A stretch of DNA of 64,000 nucleotides from CAZOVB01 sp046541415 (GCA_046541415.1 JBKHDI010000004.1:45100-109099), one strand, 5' to 3'. Shown: positions 7,786 through 17,012, counted from the stretch's first letter. A program made the numbers and translations. Notes: generated from the sequence alone by a model not told the origin.

Positions 7786-9198
7786 ATGCACCAGATTCTA
7801 TTCGATTTCGGCACGCTGGAGCTGTTCGGCCTGTCGATCCCGCTGCGGGTGTACGGCTATGGGCTGATGCTCGTGCTGGGTTTTCTCTCGGCGATTCTGC
7901 TGGCCCAGTGGCGTGCCCGACGGGTGGGCGAGAACCCGGAAGTCATTGCTGTGGCGGGCATATGGGCGCTTCTGGGGGGGATTTTCGGTGCCCGTTTGGC
8001 CTACGTGATCGAAAACTGGGACAGCCAGTTCTCCCAGGAGAAGGACCTGCTGGCGGCCATGCTGGACATCACCTCCGGCGGGTTGATCTACTACGGCGGG
8101 CTGGGTCTGGCCGCTCTGCTGGTGACGCTCTACCTGCTCTACAAGCGCGTGCCGCTGCGGCGGTATCTGGACGTCGTGGCGGTCAGCCTGATGGTGGGCC
8201 TGGCCTTCGGGCGCATGGGCTGCCTGCTTAACGGCTGCTGCTGGGGAGGCCATTGCCCGCCGGATTTTGCCGTCTCGACGGAATTCCCGCTCTACTCGAC
8301 GCCGCTGGTGAAACTCGACGGGCGCGACAGTCCGTACTCCGAGGGGCTCAAGGGTCCCAGCCCGCCCTTTGCCGACATGCTCGAACATGGCCATGCCCAC
8401 GTGGACCCGCGCCTGCTGCTGAGGCTTCCCAACGGCAGGACGATCGTCCGCCCGCCGACCGATCTGCACGGTCCGCTGGAGGGCAACCAGTTGGTCCTGC
8501 TGGACAGGCCCCTGGCCCGGACGCGCGAGGCCTTTGTCGCCGCGGCCGGGGAGGACAACCTGCTCAGCCACGCCGAGTGGCGCGCCGAGCTGGAAGACCC
8601 CCAAGGCCTGCTGGCCGGCAGCGAGAGCTGGACCATTGCCTCCATGCACGACGCCGACGACAACGACCTGCTGGACAGCACGGAGTTCCTCCGCTACGTC
8701 CGCACCCGCGGGCAGATGCTGCTGCAGCAGTTCGATGCCGACCAAGACGGCCTGCTCAACCAGGCCGAACGACAGCGGGCCGATGCGTTCCTCCGGGCCG
8801 ACCTGCTGACACTGGCAGCCCACACGCACACGCCGACGCTTCTGCCGGCCCAGCTGCTGGGCGTGATCAACGCGCTGCTGCTGGCGCTGATCCTGCTGGT
8901 CTTCTTCCGTCTTCGTCGGCGGGAGGGGCAGGTCTTCGCGGTCATGGTCGTGCTCTACCCGATCACGCGGTTCCTGCTGGAGTTGATCCGCAGCGACAAC
9001 CCGCACAACCTGACCAGCCTGCAGTTGACGCACAACCAGTGGACCAGCGTGGTTACGGTCATCGCGGGCATCGGCCTGCTGGTCTGGCTGCAGAAGCTTC
9101 CTGCCTCGGCCGGGCCGGTTCTGGCTGAACGCCTGGCCGCCGCGGAAGCCAGCGGCCCCCCATCCAACCCATCAAACAACAGGAGCAAGCGGAAATGA
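7786..9198 (+). CDS. lgt: Prolipoprotein diacylglyceryl transferase with EF-hand insertion
   Basis: Lgt moves diacylglycerol from phosphatidylglycerol to the lipobox cysteine of prolipoproteins in the inner membrane. Family features are the YGYG start, the SGGLIYYGGLG block and GRMGCLLNGCCWGGHC at about residues 146-160, followed by later helices near 355-430. At 470 residues it is far longer than the usual 260-300. The excess lies between the GRMGC block and the LLPAQL segment (about 165-350), which should be outside the membrane. It contains two canonical EF-hand loops at residues 289-300 (DADDNDLLDSTE) and 317-328 (DADQDGLLNQAE). Whether the insert is regulatory is unknown. The stop overlaps the next gene's ATG. 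Confidence 0.88.
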   Translation: MHQILFDFGTLELFGLSIPLRVYGYGLMLVLGFLSAILLAQWRARRVGENPEVIAVAGIWALLGGIFGARLAYVIENWDSQFSQEKDLLAAMLDITSGGLIYYGGLGLAALLVTLYLLYKRVPLRRYLDVVAVSLMVGLAFGRMGCLLNGCCWGGHCPPDFAVSTEFPLYSTPLVKLDGRDSPYSEGLKGPSPPFADMLEHGHAHVDPRLLLRLPNGRTIVRPPTDLHGPLEGNQLVLLDRPLARTREAFVAAAGEDNLLSHAEWRAELEDPQGLLAGSESWTIASMHDADDNDLLDSTEFLRYVRTRGQMLLQQFDADQDGLLNQAERQRADAFLRADLLTLAAHTHTPTLLPAQLLGVINALLLALILLVFFRLRRREGQVFAVMVVLYPITRFLLELIRSDNPHNLTSLQLTHNQWTSVVTVIAGIGLLVWLQKLPASAGPVLAERLAAAEASGPPSNPSNNRSKRK

Positions 9199-11501
9199 AA
9201 CCGACGATCACATCCTGGATACTGGCCGCCGCTGCGGGACTGGGGCTCATTCGCCTTGCCGGGGCCCAGACCGAGCCGGCCAGGCTGGCCGCCGAGTCTC
9301 TCCGCCACGACGCCCAGTCTCTGCTGCTGGAGCCCGACGCGACCGCTCGGGCCGGACGCATCTTCGCCCTCGTCCAGGCCGCCGAAGCGCTGAAAGACGA
9401 AAACCCGGCGACCTGCCGCATCCTGGCCGACATCTACGCGGTTCGGTCCCAGCCGGAAAAGGCGGCCGAGGCCCTGGCCAACTGCCTCAGGTCCGACGCC
9501 GTCGACGACGCGATGGGACGCCGGTGGCTGTCGCTGCGGCTGGCGGCGCTTCAGACGGCCGATGACCGCATCGAGATGCTCGAAGCCCTGCTGGACGACA
9601 CAGCCCTGTCGGGGACCGTCCGGGCCGAGGCCGCCGTCGAGCTGGGACGCATCCGCCTGGGACAGAACGAAAAATCCGTCGCCGCGGCGATGTTCCTGCG
9701 GGCCCTGCGGGCCGATCCGGGCAACCCGGAGGCCCTTTCGGCCATGCTCCAGACCCGGCTGGGCCTGGACGCCGAGCAGCGGGGGGCCTATGTCATCCGC
9801 CTCCACCAGGCCCTGCCTCGCAACGAGGCCGCCGCCGTCGGCGCCGCCAGCGCCCTGGGTGAACTGGGCCTGCATTCCCGCGCCGTCGACCTGTTCGACT
9901 ACATCGGCAAGCTCCGCGAGAAAATGGGCATCGAGCACAGCGCCGATGCTTTCATCTCGGCCCGGTGCAACGCGCTGCTCGACGCCGGGCGTTACGACGA
10001 GGTCATCGGCCTGCTCGAACCGATGCTCGAGAAGACCAACGAATACAGCGACCTCTACCTGCCGCTGATCGAGGCCTACCAGCGAAAGCAGAATGTCCAG
10101 GCCGCCGACGACCTGATCGGCGCTGCCGAGAAGTACATGAAGGCGCAGCTGAAGGACAAGCCCCTGACGGCCGAGACCGCCCTGCGCCTGGGCTGGTTCT
10201 ATGTCATCACCAAGCCCGACGCCCAGCAGGCCATGTCGTACGCCCAGGCGGCCTCGCAGCTCCAGCCGGACAGCCCCCTGGGCAAGCGGGTTTACGGCAT
10301 CAGCCTGCTGCAGACCAAGCAGGCCGAGAAAGGCGCCGAACTGCTCGAGCCCCTGGTCGCCTCGGACCCGTGGGCGGCGGTGCTGCTGGCCCAGCACTAC
10401 CTGCAACAGGACGACAAGACCAGGGCCGTCCGGATCCTCGAACGGGCCAACCTGACCAGCCGCTCCGGGCCGGCGGCCAGGCAGCTGGCCGAGCTGGCCG
10501 GACAGCTGGACGTCAAGCGTCCCCAGCCGAAGGGCGCCGCAGCGGCCGCGGCTGCCTTCGATGCCAGCCTGACCCTCCGCAACTGGGTGCTCCAGCCCCA
10601 ACTGGCCCTGAGGGTCGAGTTGCAGGCCCCGCGCGAGCAGGTGGTCCCGGGCGAGGGGATCGAGGTGGTCGTCGCCCTGCAGAACCGCACCGACAAGCCC
10701 CTGCCGATGGGCCCGGACGGCCTGGCCAGGCCCATGGTCGCCCTCAAGGCCGTCACCGGCGGGGGAAAGAGCTTTGCCTCCCTGCCGATGGTTGTCCTGC
10801 CCAGTGGGCGCCTGCTTCAGCCGCACCAGACCGTCCGGCGCAAGGTCCGGATCGACGTGGCCGATCTGCAGCAGACGCTCATCCAGGCGCCGTTCTCGCG
10901 CGCGGCGATCACGGTCTCGGGAACCTTCGACCCGGGCATGGACGCCGAGGGGCAGACCGTCTCGCTCAGCAGCAGCGTGAAGGTCGATCCGGTGGTGATC
11001 GTCCGCAGCCCGATGGTCTCGCCCCCCGCTTCCGACGCCGCCGCGGGCTGGCGCCAGGCCTACCAGGCAGCCCTGATGGCCCTGCAGCGCAAGACCGAGA
11101 GCAAGGACGTCGCCCAGCGCGCCGCCGCCGCGCGCCAGGTCGCGTCGTTGCTGGCAGCCGCCCGTCGGGTCGAGCTGGGAGAGGCCTCCCTGCCTGCGGC
11201 GCTGGCGAATGTCACCCTCAAGTCCGACGCGTTCGACTTCTACCGCAAGCTGATGCTCGATCCCAGCCCCGTCGTCCGGGCCGAGATGGTCTCGTCGCTG
11301 CGTTTTGTCCCGCTGTCGCGCGATCTGCTCAAGCCCCTGGGCCGGCGGTTCGATGACCCAAGCTGGCTGGTCCGTCTGCGGGTGGCCGAGACCGTGGGCC
11401 AGTCCGACACGCCGGGCAGGAAGGTGATCCTGGACTATCTGGCCGCCGACAAGGTCGCCTACGTGGTCAACATGGCCCGGGCGTTTCTGGGATCGAACTA
11501 G
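9195..11501 (+). CDS. Exported TPR protein with C-terminal HEAT-like region
   Basis: A 768-residue protein of unknown function. Residues 1-24 form a signal peptide ending near RLAGAQ. From about 30 to 430 there are repeated helical pairs of tetratricopeptide type, for example AAMFLRALRADPGNPEAL. From about 450 to 610 there is a predicted beta-rich domain, and the last 130 residues look like HEAT or armadillo repeats (VVRAEMVSSLRFV, DDPSWLVRLRVAETVG). This suggests a periplasmic scaffold for protein contacts. It is coupled to lgt by ATGA overlap and followed by a second exported helical-repeat gene, but neither identifies its partner. Confidence 0.7.
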   Translation: MKPTITSWILAAAAGLGLIRLAGAQTEPARLAAESLRHDAQSLLLEPDATARAGRIFALVQAAEALKDENPATCRILADIYAVRSQPEKAAEALANCLRSDAVDDAMGRRWLSLRLAALQTADDRIEMLEALLDDTALSGTVRAEAAVELGRIRLGQNEKSVAAAMFLRALRADPGNPEALSAMLQTRLGLDAEQRGAYVIRLHQALPRNEAAAVGAASALGELGLHSRAVDLFDYIGKLREKMGIEHSADAFISARCNALLDAGRYDEVIGLLEPMLEKTNEYSDLYLPLIEAYQRKQNVQAADDLIGAAEKYMKAQLKDKPLTAETALRLGWFYVITKPDAQQAMSYAQAASQLQPDSPLGKRVYGISLLQTKQAEKGAELLEPLVASDPWAAVLLAQHYLQQDDKTRAVRILERANLTSRSGPAARQLAELAGQLDVKRPQPKGAAAAAAAFDASLTLRNWVLQPQLALRVELQAPREQVVPGEGIEVVVALQNRTDKPLPMGPDGLARPMVALKAVTGGGKSFASLPMVVLPSGRLLQPHQTVRRKVRIDVADLQQTLIQAPFSRAAITVSGTFDPGMDAEGQTVSLSSSVKVDPVVIVRSPMVSPPASDAAAGWRQAYQAALMALQRKTESKDVAQRAAAARQVASLLAAARRVELGEASLPAALANVTLKSDAFDFYRKLMLDPSPVVRAEMVSSLRFVPLSRDLLKPLGRRFDDPSWLVRLRVAETVGQSDTPGRKVILDYLAADKVAYVVNMARAFLGSN

Positions 11502-11564
11502 GGTCCGCGCCCGCCGGCCGCATATAATTGGCCAGAGGCACACGCAATAGCCAAGGTGGCCGAG

Positions 11565-12500
11565 ATGAAATTCCACATCTGCATAGCGCTGCTGGTCGTG
11601 GCAGGCGCCGGTCCGTTGGCCCGGGCCCAGAGCGGGCGAACCGAGACCGGCGACGGCAAGAATGTGACCTTCGGCGAGCCGGCCCGGTTCTACAACCTCG
11701 AGGACCAGGTCAAAAACGCTGCCGAGGCGATCGCCCAGGCCCAGCAGCTGATCCAGCAAGAGCAGTGGTACCAGGCGCGGCGACAGCTGGACCGCGTAAG
11801 GGGCCAGCAGACCCAGTCTCAGGCCCGGGCCGTCCGCCAACTCTATCTGCAGATCGACAAGCAGGGCCAGTTGCAGCTCAAACAGGCCCATGCCACCTTC
11901 AACCAGGGCAAGTACGCCCAGGGGCTGAAGATGTACCGCCAGATCCTGACGACGTTCGGCTGGCTGCCGGCAGGCGTGGCCGCCCGCGACGCAATCAGCC
12001 GGGCCCGCCGGGACCCGCTCGTCGCTGCCGCTATGGGCGACGAGAAGGCAAACACCCTGATCGAAACGCTGGACAAACGCATCGACGCGGCCTTCCGGGC
12101 CGCCGCCGGTCGGGCGAACGAATCGTCCGGCGAGACGCCCGAGCCGTCGGAAGAGCCGATCGACAGGACGGTCAAGATCCGCCGGTTAGGCGACCAGATG
12201 CTCCTGGAGGTCATCCGGACCATGCGACGCGTCGCCCGCAGCTATCCCGACACGCCGACGGGCCTGGAGGTCGCCAGCCAGCTGGAGGCGTTGGGGGAAG
12301 ATCAAGCCTTCGCCCGGCGACTGGGGCAGATCGAGCGGACGGCCGAGGCCGAGGAACTGCTGAAGATGGCCCGGATGTACGCCGCTGCCGGCCGGGAAGA
12401 CCTCGCACGCAAACGCTATCTCGAACTGGTTGAAAAGTACCAGGGCATGGACCAAGCCGACCAGGCCGCCCGACAACTGGGAAGACTCGGGACCGACTGA
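11565..12500 (+). CDS. Exported helical-repeat (TPR-like) protein
   Basis: A 311-residue protein with a signal peptide (residues 1-21, ending LARAQ) and an alpha-helical body rich in Gln, Ala and Arg. Helical pairs such as NQGKYAQGLKMYRQILTTF and AAAGREDLARKRYLELVEKY resemble tetratricopeptide units. A Ser/Glu/Pro-rich linker near residue 190 divides two helical halves. GTG 11556 is an alternative start, but ATG 11565 has AAGG upstream and begins the signal peptide cleanly. A TATAAT at 11523-11528 may give it its own promoter, although no good -35 is seen. No specific function is proposed. Confidence 0.65.
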   Translation: MKFHICIALLVVAGAGPLARAQSGRTETGDGKNVTFGEPARFYNLEDQVKNAAEAIAQAQQLIQQEQWYQARRQLDRVRGQQTQSQARAVRQLYLQIDKQGQLQLKQAHATFNQGKYAQGLKMYRQILTTFGWLPAGVAARDAISRARRDPLVAAAMGDEKANTLIETLDKRIDAAFRAAAGRANESSGETPEPSEEPIDRTVKIRRLGDQMLLEVIRTMRRVARSYPDTPTGLEVASQLEALGEDQAFARRLGQIERTAEAEELLKMARMYAAAGREDLARKRYLELVEKYQGMDQADQAARQLGRLGTD

Positions 12501-12534
12501 TACCGGCCGGGCCGCCCAAGCTATCTCAAGCATC

Positions 12535-12563
12535 TTGCCAAATGCCCGCTCTACGGGTAGTCT
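12535..12563 (+). promoter_or_regulatory. Predicted promoter of the KDPG-aldolase-like gene
   Basis: TTGCCA at 12535-12540 and TAGTCT at 12558-12563 with a 17-base spacer, about 40 bases before the ATG, which has its own AGGAG ribosome site. Confidence 0.4.
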
Positions 12564-12602
12564 CTGGCTTTGTCAGACGAAGAACCCCAAAGGAGAACAG
12601 AC

Positions 12603-13259
12603 ATGACCGATCGTGCCGCGGCCGCTGAGCGCCTCTGCAACAAGGGCGTCGTTGCCGTCGTCCGAGCCTCCAACAGCGGACAGTTGATCGACGTGGCCCA
12701 AGCCCTGCTGGCCGGCGGAGTCGACTGCATCGAGATCACCATGACCACGCCGAACGCCCTGGAAGTCATCGCCGACTGCCGCAAGCAGCTGGACGAAGCC
12801 TTCGTCGGCGTCGGCAGCGTGCTGAACGCCCAGACGGCCGAGGAGGCCATCCAGGCCGGGGCGCAGTTCGTCGTCTCGCCGATTTTCGACCCGTCGGTCA
12901 TCGAGAAATCGCACCAGCACGACTGTCCGTGCGTGCCGGGCGCATTTACGCCTACCGAGATCCACCGGGCCACCGAGGCCGGGGCGGACATGGTCAAAGT
13001 CTTCCCGGCGGGGATGTTCGGGCCGAAGTTTTTCAAGGCGGTTCTGGCGCCCATGCCGCACCTGAAGCTCACGCCGACCGGCGGGGTGGACCTGGATACG
13101 GCCGGGGCGTGGATCAAGGCGGGGGCCAGGACGTTGGGCATCGGTTCATCACTGGTGACCAAGTCTGCGCTGGCCAGCGGGAACTTCCAGGAGATTACGG
13201 ACCTGGCGGGTCGGTACGTGGAAATTGTCGCCGAAGCCCGGGCCACCAAGGCCCGCTGA
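12603..13259 (+). CDS. KDPG/KHG-type class I aldolase
   Basis: A 218-residue TIM-barrel aldolase that should cleave a 2-keto-3-deoxy (phospho)sugar acid to pyruvate and an aldehyde. The Schiff-base lysine is Lys132 in MVKVFPAG and the catalytic glutamate is Glu44 in IEITM. The phosphate-side Arg of the Escherichia coli enzyme (in VTLRT) is replaced here (ITMTT), so the exact substrate, KDPG, KDPGal or another keto-deoxy acid, is uncertain and no symbol is given. ATG 12603 is chosen over an in-frame upstream start for its AGGAG at good spacing. No dehydratase or kinase lies alongside to fix the pathway. Confidence 0.8.
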   Translation: MTDRAAAAERLCNKGVVAVVRASNSGQLIDVAQALLAGGVDCIEITMTTPNALEVIADCRKQLDEAFVGVGSVLNAQTAEEAIQAGAQFVVSPIFDPSVIEKSHQHDCPCVPGAFTPTEIHRATEAGADMVKVFPAGMFGPKFFKAVLAPMPHLKLTPTGGVDLDTAGAWIKAGARTLGIGSSLVTKSALASGNFQEITDLAGRYVEIVAEARATKAR

Positions 13260-13300
13260 GAGGCCGGCGGACCCGGCAGAGGCCCGAAGGGCTGGATGCG

Positions 13301-14119
13301 ATGACCTGCTCGAACGACGAGAATGGCAAGACGCGTTGCCCATGGCTGTGGCTGATCCGTCGCCCGGCGATGCAGTTGATGCTGGCCGACCGGGAGCAGT
13401 TTGCCTCCCTGCCGGCCGGTCCGTTCCGTCGGGCGTGGATCGAGCTGTTGCTGTTTTCGCTGGCCTGGGGCCTGCTGAACATCGGGCTGTGGGATCTGGC
13501 AACGCGCGGGATTTCCTCAGCCAGCGGGCTGCCGTTGGTTCCGGCAGGCCTGGTTCTGCTGGCGGGGGGGATGTGGCTGTACCGTCGGTCGCTGGTGGCG
13601 TTGGGGAAGTTGGCAGCGCCGAAGGAGACGGCCGGGGCGGCCTTGGTCGGTGCGCTGGTGGCGGTTTTCTGGCTGCTGGTGCTGCTGGACCTGCCCGGCC
13701 CGTTGCCTTCGACGGGCATGGTCCTGCCGGCGGGTCTGCAGTGGCTACGTCCGTTGCCATGGTACCGCGTGCTGCTGTTGTCCCCGATCTGGGGTGCCTG
13801 GGCGATGCTGATCACCTGTCAGTTCTGTCGGCCCGACCGGCAGAGCAGCCCGGCGATAGCGGCCCTGGCGACCGGTTGCGGCCCGGCCTCGGCGGCGATG
13901 GCGATGGTGGTTCCACTGGCCGGTTCCCTATACTATTTCAACCACCTGTCGTGGTGGCAGTCGACGATACCGGCCTCGGCGATCGTCGCGGCCACGGTGG
14001 GCGGATGGCTGTTCTGTAATCGTTTCGGTGGTCTGCGTCGCGAGGCCCTGCTGGCCGTGAACGTCCTGACGCAGATCGTGTTTACTGTCGCGTATCTGGT
14101 CAATCGCTCGTTTCCTTGA
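13301..14119 (+). CDS. Polytopic membrane protein of unknown function
   Basis: A 272-residue protein with about seven predicted membrane helices, beginning near residue 40 (ELLLFSLAWGLLNIGLW) and ending with AVNVLTQIVFTVAYLV. The N-terminus is hydrophilic and contains two cysteines. The ATG lies 41 bases after the aldolase gene, and the reading frame is continuous upstream within that gene in another frame, so the start is not fixed by an upstream stop. It is not recognised as a member of a named transporter family. Coexpression with the aldolase is possible but unproven. Confidence 0.55.
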   Translation: MTCSNDENGKTRCPWLWLIRRPAMQLMLADREQFASLPAGPFRRAWIELLLFSLAWGLLNIGLWDLATRGISSASGLPLVPAGLVLLAGGMWLYRRSLVALGKLAAPKETAGAALVGALVAVFWLLVLLDLPGPLPSTGMVLPAGLQWLRPLPWYRVLLLSPIWGAWAMLITCQFCRPDRQSSPAIAALATGCGPASAAMAMVVPLAGSLYYFNHLSWWQSTIPASAIVAATVGGWLFCNRFGGLRREALLAVNVLTQIVFTVAYLVNRSFP

Positions 14120-14127
14120 ACCGAGGG

Positions 14128-14156
14128 TTGACGCAACGGGCGCCAAGGCGTATCAA
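14128..14156 (+). promoter_or_regulatory. purC promoter, predicted leaderless
   Basis: TTGACG at 14128-14133 and TATCAA at 14151-14156 with an optimal 17-base spacer. Transcription should begin at about 14163, which is the A of the purC ATG, and no Shine-Dalgarno sequence lies before that ATG. Confidence 0.55.
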
Positions 14157-14162
14157 GAGACC

Positions 14163-15056
14163 ATGAAATCCACAGCTCTGTTGACAACCAGCATCGGCAA
14201 CTATCCCAAGCGAACCGGCAAGGTGCGGGATATCTACGAACTGCCCGAATCCCTGCTGATCGTGGCGACCGACCGGATCAGCGCCTACGACGTGGTCATG
14301 CCCAACGGCATCCCGGACAAGGGGCGCGTGTTGACCCAGATCAGCCAGTTCTGGTTCGACATGTTCTCGGACGTGGTCAACAACCACCTGATCTCCACCG
14401 ACCTGCAGGATCTGCCCGAGGATATCCGCGAGGGTGAACTCAAGGGGCGCTTCATGCTCTGCAAACGCGCAGAGGTGATCCCCATCGAGTGCATCGTCCG
14501 CGGGTACATCACCGGTTCGGGCTGGAAGGAGTACCAGAAATCCGGCAGCGTGTGTGGCATCGAGCTGCCCGACAAGCTCCGCAACTGCGACAAGCTGCCC
14601 GAGCCGATCTTTACGCCGACGACCAAGGCGGACATCGGCCACGACGAGAACATGACCTTCCAGGACGCGGTCAACCTCGTCGGCCAGCAGCGGGCCGAGC
14701 AGCTGCGAGACAAATCCCTCGACCTCTATGTCCGCGCTCGCGACTACGCCGAGGGCAAGGGCATACTCCTGGCCGATACGAAGTTCGAGTGGGGCGTCGA
14801 CGAAAACGGCGACCTGATGCTCATCGACGAGGTCCTCACGCCCGACTCCTCGCGGTTCTGGCCGGCCGGGGGGTACAAGCCCGGCAAGGGCCAGCCCTCC
14901 TTCGACAAGCAGTTCGTCCGCGACTATCTCGACAAGATCAAGTTCGACCGCACGCCGCCCGGTCCCGTCCTGCCGGCCGAGGTGGTCGAAAAAACCCGCG
15001 AGAAGTACATCGAGGCCTACACCCGCCTGACCGACAAGGACTTCCCCTGGAAGTAA
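14163..15056 (+). CDS. purC: SAICAR synthetase
   Basis: Phosphoribosylaminoimidazole-succinocarboxamide synthase, which condenses CAIR with aspartate using ATP in purine biosynthesis. The 297-residue protein has GKVRDIYEL at the nucleotide site, DRISAYDVVMP, CIVRGYITGSGW and IDEVLTPDSSRFWP, all family blocks. Its length matches the longer form of the enzyme. It is transcribed alone: a predicted leaderless promoter precedes it and a strong terminator follows. Confidence 0.95.
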   Translation: MKSTALLTTSIGNYPKRTGKVRDIYELPESLLIVATDRISAYDVVMPNGIPDKGRVLTQISQFWFDMFSDVVNNHLISTDLQDLPEDIREGELKGRFMLCKRAEVIPIECIVRGYITGSGWKEYQKSGSVCGIELPDKLRNCDKLPEPIFTPTTKADIGHDENMTFQDAVNLVGQQRAEQLRDKSLDLYVRARDYAEGKGILLADTKFEWGVDENGDLMLIDEVLTPDSSRFWPAGGYKPGKGQPSFDKQFVRDYLDKIKFDRTPPGPVLPAEVVEKTREKYIEAYTRLTDKDFPWK

Positions 15057-15081
15057 ACTCGGTGGCAAGAGAATAGATCAC

Positions 15082-15117
15082 AGACCCCGGTCCATCTGCG
15101 GCCGGGGTCTTGTGTTT
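15082..15117 (+). terminator. Rho-independent terminator after purC
   Basis: AGACCCCGG (15082-15090) pairs perfectly with CCGGGGTCT (15102-15110), nine base pairs with an 11-base loop, followed by TGTGTTTT. It ends six bases before the convergent permease gene's stop. Confidence 0.8.
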
Positions 15118-15122
15118 TCCGC

Positions 15123-17012
15123 TCAGCCCCCCGCACCTCGCCCGACGGGGGCGTTGGTGGTCGAGTGTCTCTTGCGGCTGGACAGCAGCAGCAGGTCGCG
15201 GAGTTGTTCGGGGTGTTCGGCGGCCATGAACTGCTCTGCAAAGCCTGTTTCCTGGACGACGTGGGCGATGGCCATCAGCGCCCGCAGGTGGAAGTTCCGC
15301 TGGTCGGGCGAGCCTGCCAGGACAAAGGCCATGCGGACCGGCTGGTCCGAGCCCTCCATGTGTACGCCATCCCGGCTGCGGACGAGGACCATCTCGAACA
15401 AGTCGTCGCCTTCGATGATGATGTGCGGCACGGCCAGGCCTGGCTGGAGGACGGTGCTCGACTCGACCTCCCGGCTGACGAATCGCTCGTGGAGCATCTC
15501 GGCGTCGCAGTCCAGCCGTTCAGCCAGGGCGTCGGCGGCGAGGGAGAGCATCTCCGTGCCGCTATGGACCGAGGCGGGCAGGTCCAGTACGTCGCAGCGC
15601 TGGACGACCTGGTCGAAGTGGTCCTGCTGGACTTCGTCGCGCTGGAAGGCGATCTGCTTGAGTTCCTCTTCGAGGTGGCTGCGATGCATCTCGCGGGCGA
15701 CGATGTTCTTGACCAGGTAAGCCAATGCGCTCTCGCGCCGCTGGGTCCGCCGGACGTAGAAGACCCACCAGATTCCGCCAGCCACCGCAAAGCCTCCCGT
15801 GGTCGCCAGGGGCAGCAGGCCCATGTCGGCGACGAGGAAGGCGTAGAGGCAGATTCCCGCGATCGGCAGGTAGGGTACGAGCGGGGCGCGGAAGGTCGGG
15901 CGGTAGTTCTGGATGCGGCTGGTCCGCATGATGAGCACCGACAGGCAGATCAGCGTGTAGAGTACCAGCAGCATGGTCGAGGCGACCTTGACCAGTTCCT
16001 CGATGCTCAGCGATGCGATGACGATGATCATGGCCGTGGTGGTCAGCCAGACCGAGACCACCGGCGTGTTGAACTTTCGGGATTGGGCCTGGAGGAAGGC
16101 CGGCAGCAGGCCGTCGCGACTCATCGCCACCGGACTGCGGGACGATTCCAGCAGCCCGCCGTTGGCAGTGGTCACAAACGCCAGGGCCGCCGCGGCGGTC
16201 AGCAGGAACGCCCCGGCCGGGCCGATCATCTTCTCAGCCGCGTCGGCCAGCGGAGTCAGGCTGCCAGACAACTGCTGCGGATCGGAGACGCCGACGGTGA
16301 CGAAAATCACAGCCAGGTAGAACAGCGATACCACCGCCAGGGCCGAGATCATTCCCAGCGGCAGGGTCCTGCCGGGCCGGTCGACCTCCCCGGCAATATC
16401 CGCCGTGGCCGTCAGGCCGCCAAAGGAAATGAAGACCGCGCCGGAGACCGCGAGCATCTCCAGTACGCCCTTGTCGTAGAAGCCGCTGAAGTTCTGCACC
16501 GTCAGCTGCCCCGAGGTCTTGCCTGCGATGACATAGAAGCACAGCACGCCCAGCAGGCCGGCGACCATGGCGATCTGCAGCCGCCCGACGCCCTTGACCG
16601 TGACACTGTTGAGCCCCGCGAAGAACAGCGAGAAACCGATTGCCACACCCTTGATGGTCCACTCGCCCGAGCCGGGCAGGAAGAGTTGCACGAACGCCCC
16701 GATACCCACCAGGGCAAAGGCGGCTTTCAAGGCGATCGAGAACCAACTGGCCAGGCCCGCGAAGAGCCCCGGGAAGCTGCCCAGGCTGCGCTCGATGAAG
16801 ACGTAGGTCGCTCCGGCACGGGGCACGGCGGTGGCCAGTTCGCACTGGCAGAGCACCGCCGGGATGATCAGCACGGCGGCCAGGGCGTAAGACAGAAGAA
16901 TCGCCGGGCCCGCCTGGGCAAAGGCGATCCCGGGAAGGACGAAGAGGCCCGAGGAGATCATCGCGCCGGCCGCGATGGCGAAGACATCCAGGAATCCGAG
17001 TTTGCGATCCAT
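15123..17012 (-). CDS. APC-family amino-acid permease fused to a PTS EIIA-like domain
   Basis: A 629-residue protein. Residues 1 to about 430 form a 12-helix amino acid-polyamine-organocation permease, starting with the family's LGFLDVFAIAAGAMISSG helix 1 and a GGLTATADIAGE segment in the helix 6 area. After a hydrophilic linker, residues from about 470 to 615 resemble a type 2 PTS EIIA (EIIA-Ntr/fructose) domain, including LAVPHIIIEG, whose His matches the phosphorylated position, and MAFVLAGSP. Related permeases use such domains or USP domains for regulation. The substrate is unknown. It is last in a minus-strand run after the GH10-like, ComEA-like and CPBP genes. Confidence 0.78.
   Translation of the reverse strand: MDRKLGFLDVFAIAAGAMISSGLFVLPGIAFAQAGPAILLSYALAAVLIIPAVLCQCELATAVPRAGATYVFIERSLGSFPGLFAGLASWFSIALKAAFALVGIGAFVQLFLPGSGEWTIKGVAIGFSLFFAGLNSVTVKGVGRLQIAMVAGLLGVLCFYVIAGKTSGQLTVQNFSGFYDKGVLEMLAVSGAVFISFGGLTATADIAGEVDRPGRTLPLGMISALAVVSLFYLAVIFVTVGVSDPQQLSGSLTPLADAAEKMIGPAGAFLLTAAAALAFVTTANGGLLESSRSPVAMSRDGLLPAFLQAQSRKFNTPVVSVWLTTTAMIIVIASLSIEELVKVASTMLLVLYTLICLSVLIMRTSRIQNYRPTFRAPLVPYLPIAGICLYAFLVADMGLLPLATTGGFAVAGGIWWVFYVRRTQRRESALAYLVKNIVAREMHRSHLEEELKQIAFQRDEVQQDHFDQVVQRCDVLDLPASVHSGTEMLSLAADALAERLDCDAEMLHERFVSREVESSTVLQPGLAVPHIIIEGDDLFEMVLVRSRDGVHMEGSDQPVRMAFVLAGSPDQRNFHLRALMAIAHVVQETGFAEQFMAAEHPEQLRDLLLLSSRKRHSTTNAPVGRGAGG

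Noticed and set aside
8955..11891. A 978-codon open frame on the minus strand.
   Set aside because: It lies opposite lgt and the TPR gene, whose products have clear domains. Long antisense frames are expected at this GC content, and the product is low-complexity Leu/Gly/Gln without any recognisable domain.
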